The notes beneath the pieces were generated by a model. The model had not been told where the DNA came from and searched no databases. It was given only the letters and a program-made list of their open reading frames with translations. A program made the translations under genes and the position numbers. From AP-16 sp046727735 (GTDB lineage: Bacteria; Pseudomonadota; Alphaproteobacteria; Rhizobiales; Xanthobacteraceae), in the NCBI GenBank assembly GCA_046727735.1, contig JBKPDF010000008.1, forward strand, positions 71,218 through 135,217: a stretch of DNA of 64,000 bases, read 5' to 3'. The number at the start of each line of letters is the position of its first letter. Within the stretch, counting starts at the first letter, position 1. Below are positions 33,719 to 41,427 of the stretch, one piece after another.

Positions 33719-34451
33719 GGACCGCCTCCCAATGTAGCCGGCAACGCCTGGGGCTGGATCGGAGCCCGGCCAGAGCGGCGGCGCCGGATTTGCGAATGTC
33801 TAATGGAAACGCGCGGGGGCCGATCGGCTTGGTGCGATCGGGGCCCGCAATGGGCTGACGAACCGAAGGGGTCGAGGCCGGGGGGCCGCCCGAAACGGGC
33901 GTGCCGCCGTCGACGTGCCGACATGCCTTACCCTCAATGCACCGGCAGCGGACAGACACACACAAAGGGCCGCCGGTTCAACGCCACGCGTCCTCGTCGG
34001 ACTTGGTTCATCGTTGCAGGTCCTCGGAGCTATCGGCCCAATATGTCATTAGTGAGGCTCGCACCGGCCGAATCTTACCGCAGCGGTTCCCGTTATCTGT
34101 TTGTTTGATCAGGAATCGGCGCAATACTGCCGAGCAATGGATTGATGGGCCGCGAAATATCGACTCCGGCGTGGATGCGGTCGTCACGCATCGGATTGTC
34201 GCCTCCGGGCTTGGCCTACGGGGTCGGCTTCGTGTGTGCGCACTGCTCCACACCGCAGGTGTCGCATCGGGCCTCGTGGTGCGCTCCGCTGCAGTGAGCC
34301 CCCGCGTCCTTCAGGTTGGCGGTAGCGCGATAGCACTTACCGGAGTGGCGATCCCGGGCGGGGCTTTGTAGCGGCCGCCATCGAACAAGGCGGGCGCACC
34401 GGATTGAGTTGTTCCGAGCTGAATGGTAATCACCGCGGGGGTGTGGTGGCC
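33719..34451. other. Gene-free stretch before the copper cluster
   Basis: About 730 bases in which no ORF shows a recognisable protein or a credible ribosome site. A plus-strand frame at 33901-34371 is open but has shadow-like composition. No repeat of the families listed here and no clear metal-responsive operator was seen. Confidence 0.55.
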
Positions 34452-34817
34452 ATGCAGCGATCGGGAACGCGCCGGTTTTGGCGGAAGTTTGCCGCCGGTC
34501 TCGCCGCCTATGCGGTTGCGCTGCAGGTGGCGCTCTCGGGATTTGGGCTCGCCACTCTTGTCGCGTCCGATGCGGCGGCTTTCCCGATTTGCAGCGAGCA
34601 CGCGGCCGATCCTGCCGATGCCCCCTCTCACGATTCCTGGCTCTGTCAGTGTGCCACCGCCTGCTTTAGCGGCTGGAGCGTCCTATCCGACCCGCCGGCG
34701 GTCGCGGCATTTTCCGGTGTGACCCTCCCAGCGAACCTGTCGGATTGCGGTAGCCCCGCCAGTCTCGGGTTGACGGCCCGAACCCCCCAGATCCCACGCG
34801 CTCCTCCGGCTGCGTGA
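34452..34817 (+). CDS. DUF2946-type small exported protein of a copper cluster
   Basis: A 121-residue protein. A hydrophobic leader (FAAGLAAYAVALQVALSGFGLATL) is followed by a short mature region with cysteines arranged as FPICSEH and WLCQCATAC, matching DUF2946 proteins often found next to copper genes. Their function is unknown; the cysteine and histidine residues could hold copper. It is the first gene of a same-strand run that continues into PCu(A)C, CopC and CopD. Confidence 0.65.
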   Translation: MQRSGTRRFWRKFAAGLAAYAVALQVALSGFGLATLVASDAAAFPICSEHAADPADAPSHDSWLCQCATACFSGWSVLSDPPAVAAFSGVTLPANLSDCGSPASLGLTARTPQIPRAPPAA

Positions 34818-34895
34818 CGCCCGCCTCGCGGGCGGCCCTGCGCATTCTTGCCCGCGGCGCCTCGCGGCGCGCGGGCGTTCGGCATGGAGCAATCG

Positions 34896-35414
34896 ATGAA
34901 GCCTATTTCCCTCGTCTTCGCCCTGGCGGCATGTCTCTTCGCGAGCGGCGCGCTCGCCCAGCAATACAAGCTGGGAGCGATCGAAATCGATCATCCGTGG
35001 TCGCGCGCCACTCCGAAGGGCGCCAAGACCGGTGCCGGTTATGTGCGGATCAAGAACACCGGATCCGAGCCCGACCGCCTGCTCGGCGGGTCGTTTGCCG
35101 ACGCCGAGAAGGCCGAGGTCCATGAAATGACCATGGACCAAGGCATCATGAAGATGCGCCCCGTCGCGGGCGGAATCGAGATCAAGCCCGGCGAAACCGT
35201 CGAGCTCAAGCCGGACGGATTCCACCTGATGTTCGGCGGCCTCAAGCAGCCGCTCAAGAAAGGCGAGCAGGTGAGCGGAAGCCTAAAATTCGAAAAGGCC
35301 GGCTCCGTTCAGGTGCAATACACGGTCGAGGCAATCGGCCAGAAATCTTCGAGCTCGGATCAGAAGTCCGACATGCCCGGGATGAAGAACATGCCCGGCA
35401 TGAAGATGCGTTGA
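34896..35414 (+). CDS. PCu(A)C periplasmic copper chaperone
   Basis: A 172-residue exported chaperone that carries Cu(I) in the periplasm, typically for cytochrome c oxidase CuA/CuB assembly. The signal peptide (ISLVFALAACLFASGALAQ) is clear. The H-M-(x)-M-(x)-H-M ligand set is in VHEMTMDQGIMKMRP and DGFHLMFGGLKQPLKKGE. A Met-rich tail (DMPGMKNMPGMKMR) adds likely copper ligands and is not part of the minimal family. GGAG precedes ATG 34896. Confidence 0.93.
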   Translation: MKPISLVFALAACLFASGALAQQYKLGAIEIDHPWSRATPKGAKTGAGYVRIKNTGSEPDRLLGGSFADAEKAEVHEMTMDQGIMKMRPVAGGIEIKPGETVELKPDGFHLMFGGLKQPLKKGEQVSGSLKFEKAGSVQVQYTVEAIGQKSSSSDQKSDMPGMKNMPGMKMR

Positions 35415-35422
35415 GGCCTGCC

Positions 35423-36436
35423 ATGCGCTCGCGGATAAAACGAGAGCGGACGGCCCGCAAGCGCGGCCGCGTATTGCAGGTCGCCGCGTTCGCTGCCTGC
35501 ATGATTTGGCTCGGCGCCGACGACGCCCTCGCTCACTGCTTCGTCGGCGGCCGGTTTTTCCCCGCGACCCTCAATGTCGACGACCCTTGCGTCGCCGACG
35601 AGCTGTCGCTCCCGACCGTATCCGTCTTCAAGAACGGCGACGATCCGTCCGCCCGCGAGGTCGACATTTCCGGAGAGCTTTCGAAGCGCATCACCGAAAA
35701 CTTCGGAATCTCGATCGGCGAAACCTGGACGAACCTGAAACCGCCGGGTGGCCCGGCCGCGAGCGGGTTCCAGAATCTCGAGACCACTTTCAAATATCAG
35801 TTCCTGCGCGACGCGACGCACGAGCTCGGCATGTCCGCCGGCGTTTCGGTCGAATGGGGTCGCACGGGGGCCGAGCAGGTCGGCGCCGAGCGCTTCAGCG
35901 TGATCACGCCGACGCTGTTTTTCGGCAAAGGATTCGGCGATCTTCCCGATACGGTCAAATGGATCAGGCCGGTGGCGCTCACCGGGCAGGTCGGCTATGC
36001 GATTCCCAGCAGCCGCTCGACGACGGAGATCGAGCCCGATACCGGCGAGATCTCGGTCACGCCCAATCCGCAGTTCCTGGTGTATGGCGCGACGCTGCAG
36101 TACAGCATGCCCTATCTGAAATCGAGCGTCGTCGATCTCGGCCTGCCTGACTTCATCAATCATCTGATTCCGATCGTCGAATCGCAGTTCCGGACGCCGG
36201 TCGCCAACAATTTCGGCCAGAGTTGGGTCACCACGGGCACCGTGAATCCCGGCGTGATCTGGATCGGCGACTATTTCCAGATCGGCGTGGAAGCCATCAT
36301 CCCGATCAACCGCGCAAGCGGCACCGGGGTCGGCGCGATCGCGCAGCTGCACCTTTATCTGGACGACATGTTCCCGACCACGATCGGCAAGCCGTTGTTC
36401 GGAACCGCCTCGGCCCCGCAAAAACCGTTCCCGTGA
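35423..36436 (+). CDS. Predicted outer-membrane protein of the copper cluster
   Basis: About 337 residues. A basic N-terminus and signal peptide (LQVAAFAACMIWLGADDALA) lead into a mature protein beginning HCFVGGRFFPATLNVDDPC. Long amphipathic, Gly/aromatic-rich strands follow (FGISIGETWTNLKPPGG, GMSAGVSVEWGRTG, QVGYAIPSSRSTTEIEPD, DYFQIGVEAIIPINR), suggesting a beta-barrel. No family was named with confidence. Its stop overlaps the GTG version of the copC start; it lies between PCu(A)C and copC, so a role in copper or metal handling at the outer membrane is possible. Confidence 0.7.
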   Translation: MRSRIKRERTARKRGRVLQVAAFAACMIWLGADDALAHCFVGGRFFPATLNVDDPCVADELSLPTVSVFKNGDDPSAREVDISGELSKRITENFGISIGETWTNLKPPGGPAASGFQNLETTFKYQFLRDATHELGMSAGVSVEWGRTGAEQVGAERFSVITPTLFFGKGFGDLPDTVKWIRPVALTGQVGYAIPSSRSTTEIEPDTGEISVTPNPQFLVYGATLQYSMPYLKSSVVDLGLPDFINHLIPIVESQFRTPVANNFGQSWVTTGTVNPGVIWIGDYFQIGVEAIIPINRASGTGVGAIAQLHLYLDDMFPTTIGKPLFGTASAPQKPFP

Positions 36437-36444
36437 GCATCAAC

Positions 36445-36816
36445 ATGCGCAATCTTGTCTTCATCACCTCGTTGCCGCTGCTGGTTCTTGCGGCCGCATC
36501 GGCCCATGCGCCCGCGAACGCGCACGCCTACCTCGATCGTGCGGAGCCGCGCGTCGGCAGCTCCGTGAGTTCGCCGCCACGCCAGCTCTCGCTGTGGTTC
36601 ACCCAGAATTTGGAGCCGGCGTTCAGCGGTGCCCAGGTGCTCGACTCCGCAGGAGGCCGGGTCGACCAGGGGGCCCGCGTCGATCCCGCGAACCGCAGTC
36701 TGATGCGCGTCTCGCTCAAGCCGCTGCGCCCGGGGAGCTACAGGGTCCATTGGCGCGTGTTGTCGGTGGACACGCATACGACCGAAGGAAGCTTCAGCTT
36801 CCAGGTCGGACAATGA
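36445..36816 (+). CDS. copC: Periplasmic copper-binding protein CopC
   Basis: A 123-residue CopC-fold protein. After the signal peptide the mature chain begins with the N-terminal copper histidine in HAYLDRAEPRVGSSV (cleavage near residue 27). The second site includes VDTHTTEGSFSFQVG at the C-terminus. This is the one-site Cu(II) type. ATG 36445 is used; a GTG at 36433 overlaps the previous stop. The copD fusion follows after 37 bases. Confidence 0.92.
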   Translation: MRNLVFITSLPLLVLAAASAHAPANAHAYLDRAEPRVGSSVSSPPRQLSLWFTQNLEPAFSGAQVLDSAGGRVDQGARVDPANRSLMRVSLKPLRPGSYRVHWRVLSVDTHTTEGSFSFQVGQ

Positions 36817-36852
36817 TCGCGGTCGGGGAGAGCGGCCGCTGCGGAGAGTTTC

Positions 36853-38790
36853 TTGAACGGTCCCCTGGTCGTAGCGCGCGCGATTCACTTCGCCTCGACT
36901 GCGGCATTTTCCGGCCTGTTCCTGTTCCTGGTCCTGATCGGTGAGCCGGTTCTGCGCAATGATGCCGGCAGGTCCTCGATCTTGCGCAGGCGCTTTCTTG
37001 CGCTCGGCTGGATCAGCCTCGCGCTCATGCTGGGTTCCGGCGCAGCCTGGCTGCTGGCGTTGGCGTTCGATATCGCGGGGCGCTCCTGGGAGACGCTGCT
37101 CTCGCAAGCAGTTGCGTGGACGCTTCTGACGCAGACGCAGTTCGGCACCGACGCGCTCGTTCGGCTAGGTCTTGCGGCGCTGCTGGCGATCGTATTGCTG
37201 CGCTACCGATCGGAATGCGGCTGGCGCGGGCGCTTCGATCGTATCGCCGCGATCCTGCTCGCGGCGTTCCTCGCCGGCAGCTTGGCATGGGCGGGACACG
37301 GCAGCGCGGGTTCCGGAACGAGCGGTGGATTGCAGCTCGTGGCCGACGCCCTGCATTTGGTTGCCGCCGCGGGTTGGATCGGCGGATTGCCGCCGCTGCT
37401 GTTGCTGCTCGCTTTTCTGTGCCGAACGGACAAGTCGCTTGCCGCGGCTGCGGCGGCGACTTGGCGATTTTCCCAGTTCGCACTCGTCACCGTGGGCATT
37501 CTGCTCGCAACGGGAATCATCAACACTTATTTCCTGGTCGGCAGCGTGCCCGGCCTGATCGGAACCGATTATGGGCGTCTGCTGCTCACCAAGATCGCGC
37601 TGTTCGCGATCATGGTCGCTTTCGCGGCGGCCAACCGCTATCGGCATTTGCCGCCCTTCGCCAGTCCGGGAAAATCCGCGGGCACCGCGCTCGCCCGGAT
37701 CGAGCGCAATGGCTTCTTCGAGCTCTTCCTCGGGCTCGTCGTCCTCGTCATGGTCGCGGTGCTCGGCACATTGCCGCCGGCAGCCCACGTGCAAGCGTGG
37801 TGGCCGCTTCCGCTGCGCCTGAATGCCGATGCATGGTCCGACCCCGCGACTCGCCTCAACGCCGGCACCGCGCTGATCGCCACCGCAAACGCCGTCCTCG
37901 CGATTGCCGTCGCGGTCCGAAGCAGGGCATGGCGATGGCCGGCGATCGCGGCCGCAGCCGCGCTTCTGGCGTGGGCCGGGCCGCGCTTGACCCTGCTGAC
38001 CGCCGCGGCGTTCCCGACGAGCTTCTTCGTCTCGCCGACCGGCTATTCCGCGCAGTCGATTGCGGCGGGGCGGGCGGTGTTCGCCGAGCACTGCGCTTCA
38101 TGTCACGGTGAGCAGGGATACGGCGACGGTCCCGCGACCAACCATCTCGATCCGCCCTCCGACGATCTCACCGCCGAGCACATCTACGAGCATTCCGACG
38201 GCGATCTGTTCTGGTGGATCACCGCAGGCATCGGCGAGGCGATGCCTCCTTTCGGCACGGTCCTCGATGAGACCGCGCGCTGGAACCTGATCGATTTTTT
38301 GCACGCCAATGCGGACGCGCGACGTCTCTCCGAGACGGACGCAACCGGACTTGCGTTCCCGCTGCCCGAGTTTTCGGTCGAATGCCCGGGCGGCAGCATC
38401 CGATCGATCGCGGACCTGCGTGGCAACATCGTGCACATCGTCCTTGCCGGGACGGCATCGACTGCGAGGCTGCAGCAATTGGCAGACCTCGAGGATGCGC
38501 GCGAGGTCAGGATCGTGGTTGAGCTCTCGGAAATCCCGAACTCGCGGTTCTGCGAGACGAGGGACGCAAACGTGATTGCGGCGTTCGCGGTCTATCGCGG
38601 AACGGATGCGCTCGACGGCACCGAGTTCCTGGTCGATGCATCCGGCTCGTTGCGCGCGATGTGGGTTCCTGGGCGCCGCCCGGACTGGCGCGAGCCCGCG
38701 GTCTTCGCCGGCGAGATCGCCGCGATCCGCCGCACGCCCGCACAGCCGCGCGCCGCATCCGCTGCCGGCACGCACGTGCATTCGCATTGA
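36853..38790 (+). CDS. CopD-like membrane protein fused to cytochrome c and a thioredoxin-like domain
   Basis: A 645-residue three-part protein. Residues 1-310 are a CopD-type membrane domain with eight or more helices (HFASTAAFSGLFLFLVLIGEP, DALHLVAAAGWIGGLPPLL and a final helix at 290-308). Two further helices lie at 340-385. Residues about 395-490 are a mono-haem cytochrome c with CASCH at 414-418 and likely axial M464 (EAMPPF). Residues 505-625 look like a SCO/thioredoxin-fold domain without a CxxC pair (PEFSVECPGG, then IVHIVLAG, EFLVDASGSLRAMWV). The chain ends HVHSH. A TTG start at 36853 follows GGAG; no better start is in frame. It directly follows copC. Confidence 0.82.
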   Translation: MNGPLVVARAIHFASTAAFSGLFLFLVLIGEPVLRNDAGRSSILRRRFLALGWISLALMLGSGAAWLLALAFDIAGRSWETLLSQAVAWTLLTQTQFGTDALVRLGLAALLAIVLLRYRSECGWRGRFDRIAAILLAAFLAGSLAWAGHGSAGSGTSGGLQLVADALHLVAAAGWIGGLPPLLLLLAFLCRTDKSLAAAAAATWRFSQFALVTVGILLATGIINTYFLVGSVPGLIGTDYGRLLLTKIALFAIMVAFAAANRYRHLPPFASPGKSAGTALARIERNGFFELFLGLVVLVMVAVLGTLPPAAHVQAWWPLPLRLNADAWSDPATRLNAGTALIATANAVLAIAVAVRSRAWRWPAIAAAAALLAWAGPRLTLLTAAAFPTSFFVSPTGYSAQSIAAGRAVFAEHCASCHGEQGYGDGPATNHLDPPSDDLTAEHIYEHSDGDLFWWITAGIGEAMPPFGTVLDETARWNLIDFLHANADARRLSETDATGLAFPLPEFSVECPGGSIRSIADLRGNIVHIVLAGTASTARLQQLADLEDAREVRIVVELSEIPNSRFCETRDANVIAAFAVYRGTDALDGTEFLVDASGSLRAMWVPGRRPDWREPAVFAGEIAAIRRTPAQPRAASAAGTHVHSH

Positions 38791-38904
38791 AACTTGCTGC
38801 CGCAAGATACCAGGCGCGCGGGCAAGGCCGAAGACTTGCCAGCATGCTTATGGTTTAATGCCGCGCGTGCGGTCCAAAATACCAACGATTTCCGGGAGGC
38901 AGTC

Positions 38905-40155
38905 GTGTTCAGCAAATCGAGCGTGGCGATCGCGACGGGCATTGTTGTTTCTTTCACGCTGCCGGTTTCGGCGCAGGATTGGACGCAGCGACTGCCCGAG
39001 GGCAAAGGCAAGGAAACCGTGGCCGCGGCTTGTGCCAATTGCCACGAATTTTTCAGCCGCGTCGGCGCCGGCTACACGCCGGAAGGCTGGCGCACCGTGA
39101 TGCGGATGATGGTCAATCATGGGATAGCCATGCCGCTCGACGAACTCGATGCGGTGACGCAATACTTGATCGCCAACTTCCCGGAGAAACAGAAGCCGCC
39201 GGGTATCACCATTGCGGGCCCGGTCGAAGTCTCGATCAAGATTTGGCCCGTTCCAACACCGGGATCGCGCCCGCATGATCCGCTTGCCGCCGCGGACGGC
39301 GCGATTTGGTACACGGGCCAGATGCACAACGTGCTCGGCAGGCTCGATCCCAAGACCGGCGCGTTCAAGGAGTTTCCGCTCAAAACTGCGCACAGCGGCC
39401 CGCATGGTCTCGTCGAGGATAAACAAGGAAATATTTGGTACACGGCGAATGCCGCGGGCCTGATCGGGAAGCTCGATCCCAAGACCGGCGAGGTCACCGA
39501 ATATGCGATGCCGGACCCGGAGGCGCGCGACCCGCATACGCTGATTTTCGATCCTGCCGGGATCCTGTGGTTCTCGGTGCAGAACGCCAATAAGATCGGG
39601 CGACTCGATCCACGGACCGGTGAGATCAAACTCGTGACGCCGCCGACGCCGCGCGCCCGCCCTTACGGCCTTGCGGTCAACTCGAAGGGCATTCCGTTCT
39701 TCGTGGAGTTCGGCGCCCCCAAGGTGGGCAGCATCGACCCGAACACCTTGGAGATCCGCGAATATCCATTGCCGGACGCCGGGGCGCGTCCGCGCCGCAT
39801 CGCGATCACGAGCGATGATATCGTGTGGTACACCGATTTCGCCCGCGGCTACCTCGGCCGGCTCGATCCCACGACCGGCAAGGTCGTCGAATGGCTCTCG
39901 CCGGGCGGGCCCAAGTCCGAGCCCTACGGCATCTCGGCCATCAAGGATGTGATCTGGTACAGCGAGTCCGGCACAAAACCCAACACGGTCGTGCGGTTCG
40001 ACCCGAAGAGCGAAAAATTCCAGAGCTGGGTCATTCCGGGCGGCGGCAACATCGTGCGCAACACCTCGGTCACGAGCGAGGGAAATTTCGTGCTGGCGAA
40101 CAGCCTGGTGAACGCGGTCTCGCTGGTCGAGATCAAGGATGCGCCGACGCGGTGA
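38905..40155 (+). CDS. Cytochrome c fused to a Vgb-like (streptogramin lyase) beta-propeller
   Basis: A 416-residue exported protein. A signal peptide (VAIATGIVVSFTLPVSAQ) is followed by a small haem-binding region with CANCH at 43-47. Residues 115-410 form a propeller of repeated units such as IWYTGQMHNVLGRLDPKTGAF, IWYTANAAGLIGKLDPKTGEV and VWYTDFARGYLGRLDPTTGKV, given by position. The repeats match the virginiamycin B lyase family. Fusion with cytochrome c argues for a redox role rather than antibiotic linearisation. The GTG at 38905 is set by GGGAGG upstream. It lies about 110 bases after the CopD fusion. Confidence 0.8.
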   Translation: MFSKSSVAIATGIVVSFTLPVSAQDWTQRLPEGKGKETVAAACANCHEFFSRVGAGYTPEGWRTVMRMMVNHGIAMPLDELDAVTQYLIANFPEKQKPPGITIAGPVEVSIKIWPVPTPGSRPHDPLAAADGAIWYTGQMHNVLGRLDPKTGAFKEFPLKTAHSGPHGLVEDKQGNIWYTANAAGLIGKLDPKTGEVTEYAMPDPEARDPHTLIFDPAGILWFSVQNANKIGRLDPRTGEIKLVTPPTPRARPYGLAVNSKGIPFFVEFGAPKVGSIDPNTLEIREYPLPDAGARPRRIAITSDDIVWYTDFARGYLGRLDPTTGKVVEWLSPGGPKSEPYGISAIKDVIWYSESGTKPNTVVRFDPKSEKFQSWVIPGGGNIVRNTSVTSEGNFVLANSLVNAVSLVEIKDAPTR

Positions 40156-40163
40156 CGGCCGGC

Positions 40164-40643
40164 ATGAACGATGCATTCGATTTCACGCGGTTCGCGGCGT
40201 CGGAGCCCCGCAGTTTCGAAGACCTGCGGGTCGGGGAAATCTTTCGCAATCCGAGCCGCACCATGACGGCGGCGCATTTCGCGGCGTTTCAGCTGCTCTC
40301 CGGCGACAACCATCCGATCCATTACGACGTCGAATATTGCCGCTCGCACGGTCACCGCGACATGCTGGCGCATGGCTTGCAGGTGCTGGCGTTCACGGCG
40401 GCGGGCGCCGGCAGCTTTCCGCACGCGATCGGTGATTGCCTGATCGCATTCACCGAGGCCTCCTGCCGATTTCTCGAGCCGGTCTATGTCGGCGACACGC
40501 TCTATCCCGAGCTCGAAATCACCGCGCTCAAGCCCCAGCGCACGACCGGATTGGTGGTCATGGCGGCGCGCATCCACAACCAGCGCGCCGCGCTCGTACT
40601 CGCGGGCGAGCACAAATATCTGCTGCGCAAATCTGCGGGATAA
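40164..40643 (+). CDS. MaoC-like hotdog dehydratase
   Basis: A 159-residue hydratase-type protein. The family catalytic motif is FAAFQLLSGDNHPIHYDVEYC, with the Asp-His pair in SGDNHPIH (about residue 48). The motif HGLQVLAFTAAGAG follows. Members hydrate enoyl-CoA esters. The start at 40164 lies nine bases after the propeller gene's stop. A CoA-thioester substrate is expected but unnamed. Confidence 0.85.
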   Translation: MNDAFDFTRFAASEPRSFEDLRVGEIFRNPSRTMTAAHFAAFQLLSGDNHPIHYDVEYCRSHGHRDMLAHGLQVLAFTAAGAGSFPHAIGDCLIAFTEASCRFLEPVYVGDTLYPELEITALKPQRTTGLVVMAARIHNQRAALVLAGEHKYLLRKSAG

Positions 40644-40722
40644 CCGGCTTTTCGCGGAGGAAGCGGATGCCGTAGACCGCTCGGCCGAAATGGGCTACGC
40701 CGCGCGTCATCGGAGGCAGCCC

Positions 40723-41364
40723 GTGTACATTCCCGAGCATTTCGCCGAGCAGCGGCCCGAAATCCTCGCCCGAGCGATCCGAGACATCCAGTTCGCGTTG
40801 TTGGTGACGGCTCTCGACGGGGAATATTTCGCCTCGCACGTCCCCACGGTCCTCAAGCAGGCGAACGGCGGCTTCACGATCGAAGCCCACGTCGCGCGCC
40901 CGAACGAGCATTGGAAAATGCTCGCAACGAGACCGACGTCGCTTGCCGTGTTCCAGGGCCCGCAGACTTACGTGTCGCCGTCCTGGTACGAAAGCAAGCG
41001 GCAGCACGGAAAGGTGGTCCCGACCTGGAACTACGTCGTCGTGCATGCGCACGGCCGGCTGGAACCGGTCGAAGACCGCGACTGGCTGCTCGCCCATATC
41101 GGGGATCTCGTCACCGCGAACGAGAGCAGCCGCGAGCAGCCTTGGGCGATCTCGGATGCGCCCCGAAACTTCATCGAGGCGATGAGCCGGGGCATCGTCG
41201 GCCTGCGCATGGCGGTCGAGCGGCTCGAGGGCAAGTGGAAGATGAGCCAGAACCGTTCGCAGGCCGACCGGGCCGGCACCTTGGCCGGGCTTTCCGCTTC
41301 GGCAAAGCAGGAAGATCGTGCGGTCGCGGCGGTCATGCGCGCGCTCGATCTGCAGCAAGGCTGA
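40723..41364 (+). CDS. PaiB-type FMN-binding negative regulator family protein
   Basis: A 213-residue split-barrel flavoprotein-like protein. It begins MYIPEHFAEQRPEILAR, as in PaiB, and carries SHVPTVLKQANGGFTIEAHVAR, FQGPQTYVSPSWYESK and VPTWNYVVVHAHGRLE. PaiB is a repressor of sporulation and protease genes in Bacillus; in proteobacteria the role is unclear. The GTG start is decided by GGAGG seven bases upstream. Confidence 0.9.
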   Translation: MYIPEHFAEQRPEILARAIRDIQFALLVTALDGEYFASHVPTVLKQANGGFTIEAHVARPNEHWKMLATRPTSLAVFQGPQTYVSPSWYESKRQHGKVVPTWNYVVVHAHGRLEPVEDRDWLLAHIGDLVTANESSREQPWAISDAPRNFIEAMSRGIVGLRMAVERLEGKWKMSQNRSQADRAGTLAGLSASAKQEDRAVAAVMRALDLQQG

Positions 41365-41427
41365 TTGTCCGCGCGCCTCGTACCGAAGCCGATCTCTCGC
41401 GCCGATCCGCCAATTCGGAGACCGAAC

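Noticed and set aside
33901..34371. 156-codon plus-strand frame in the gene-free stretch before the copper cluster
   Set aside because: No ribosome site, no domain and composition close to random translation of GC-rich DNA.
38905..40155. Antibiotic resistance gene (streptogramin lyase)
   Set aside because: The propeller similarity is outweighed by the N-terminal cytochrome c motif and copper-gene context; such propellers are common in environmental bacteria without resistance.
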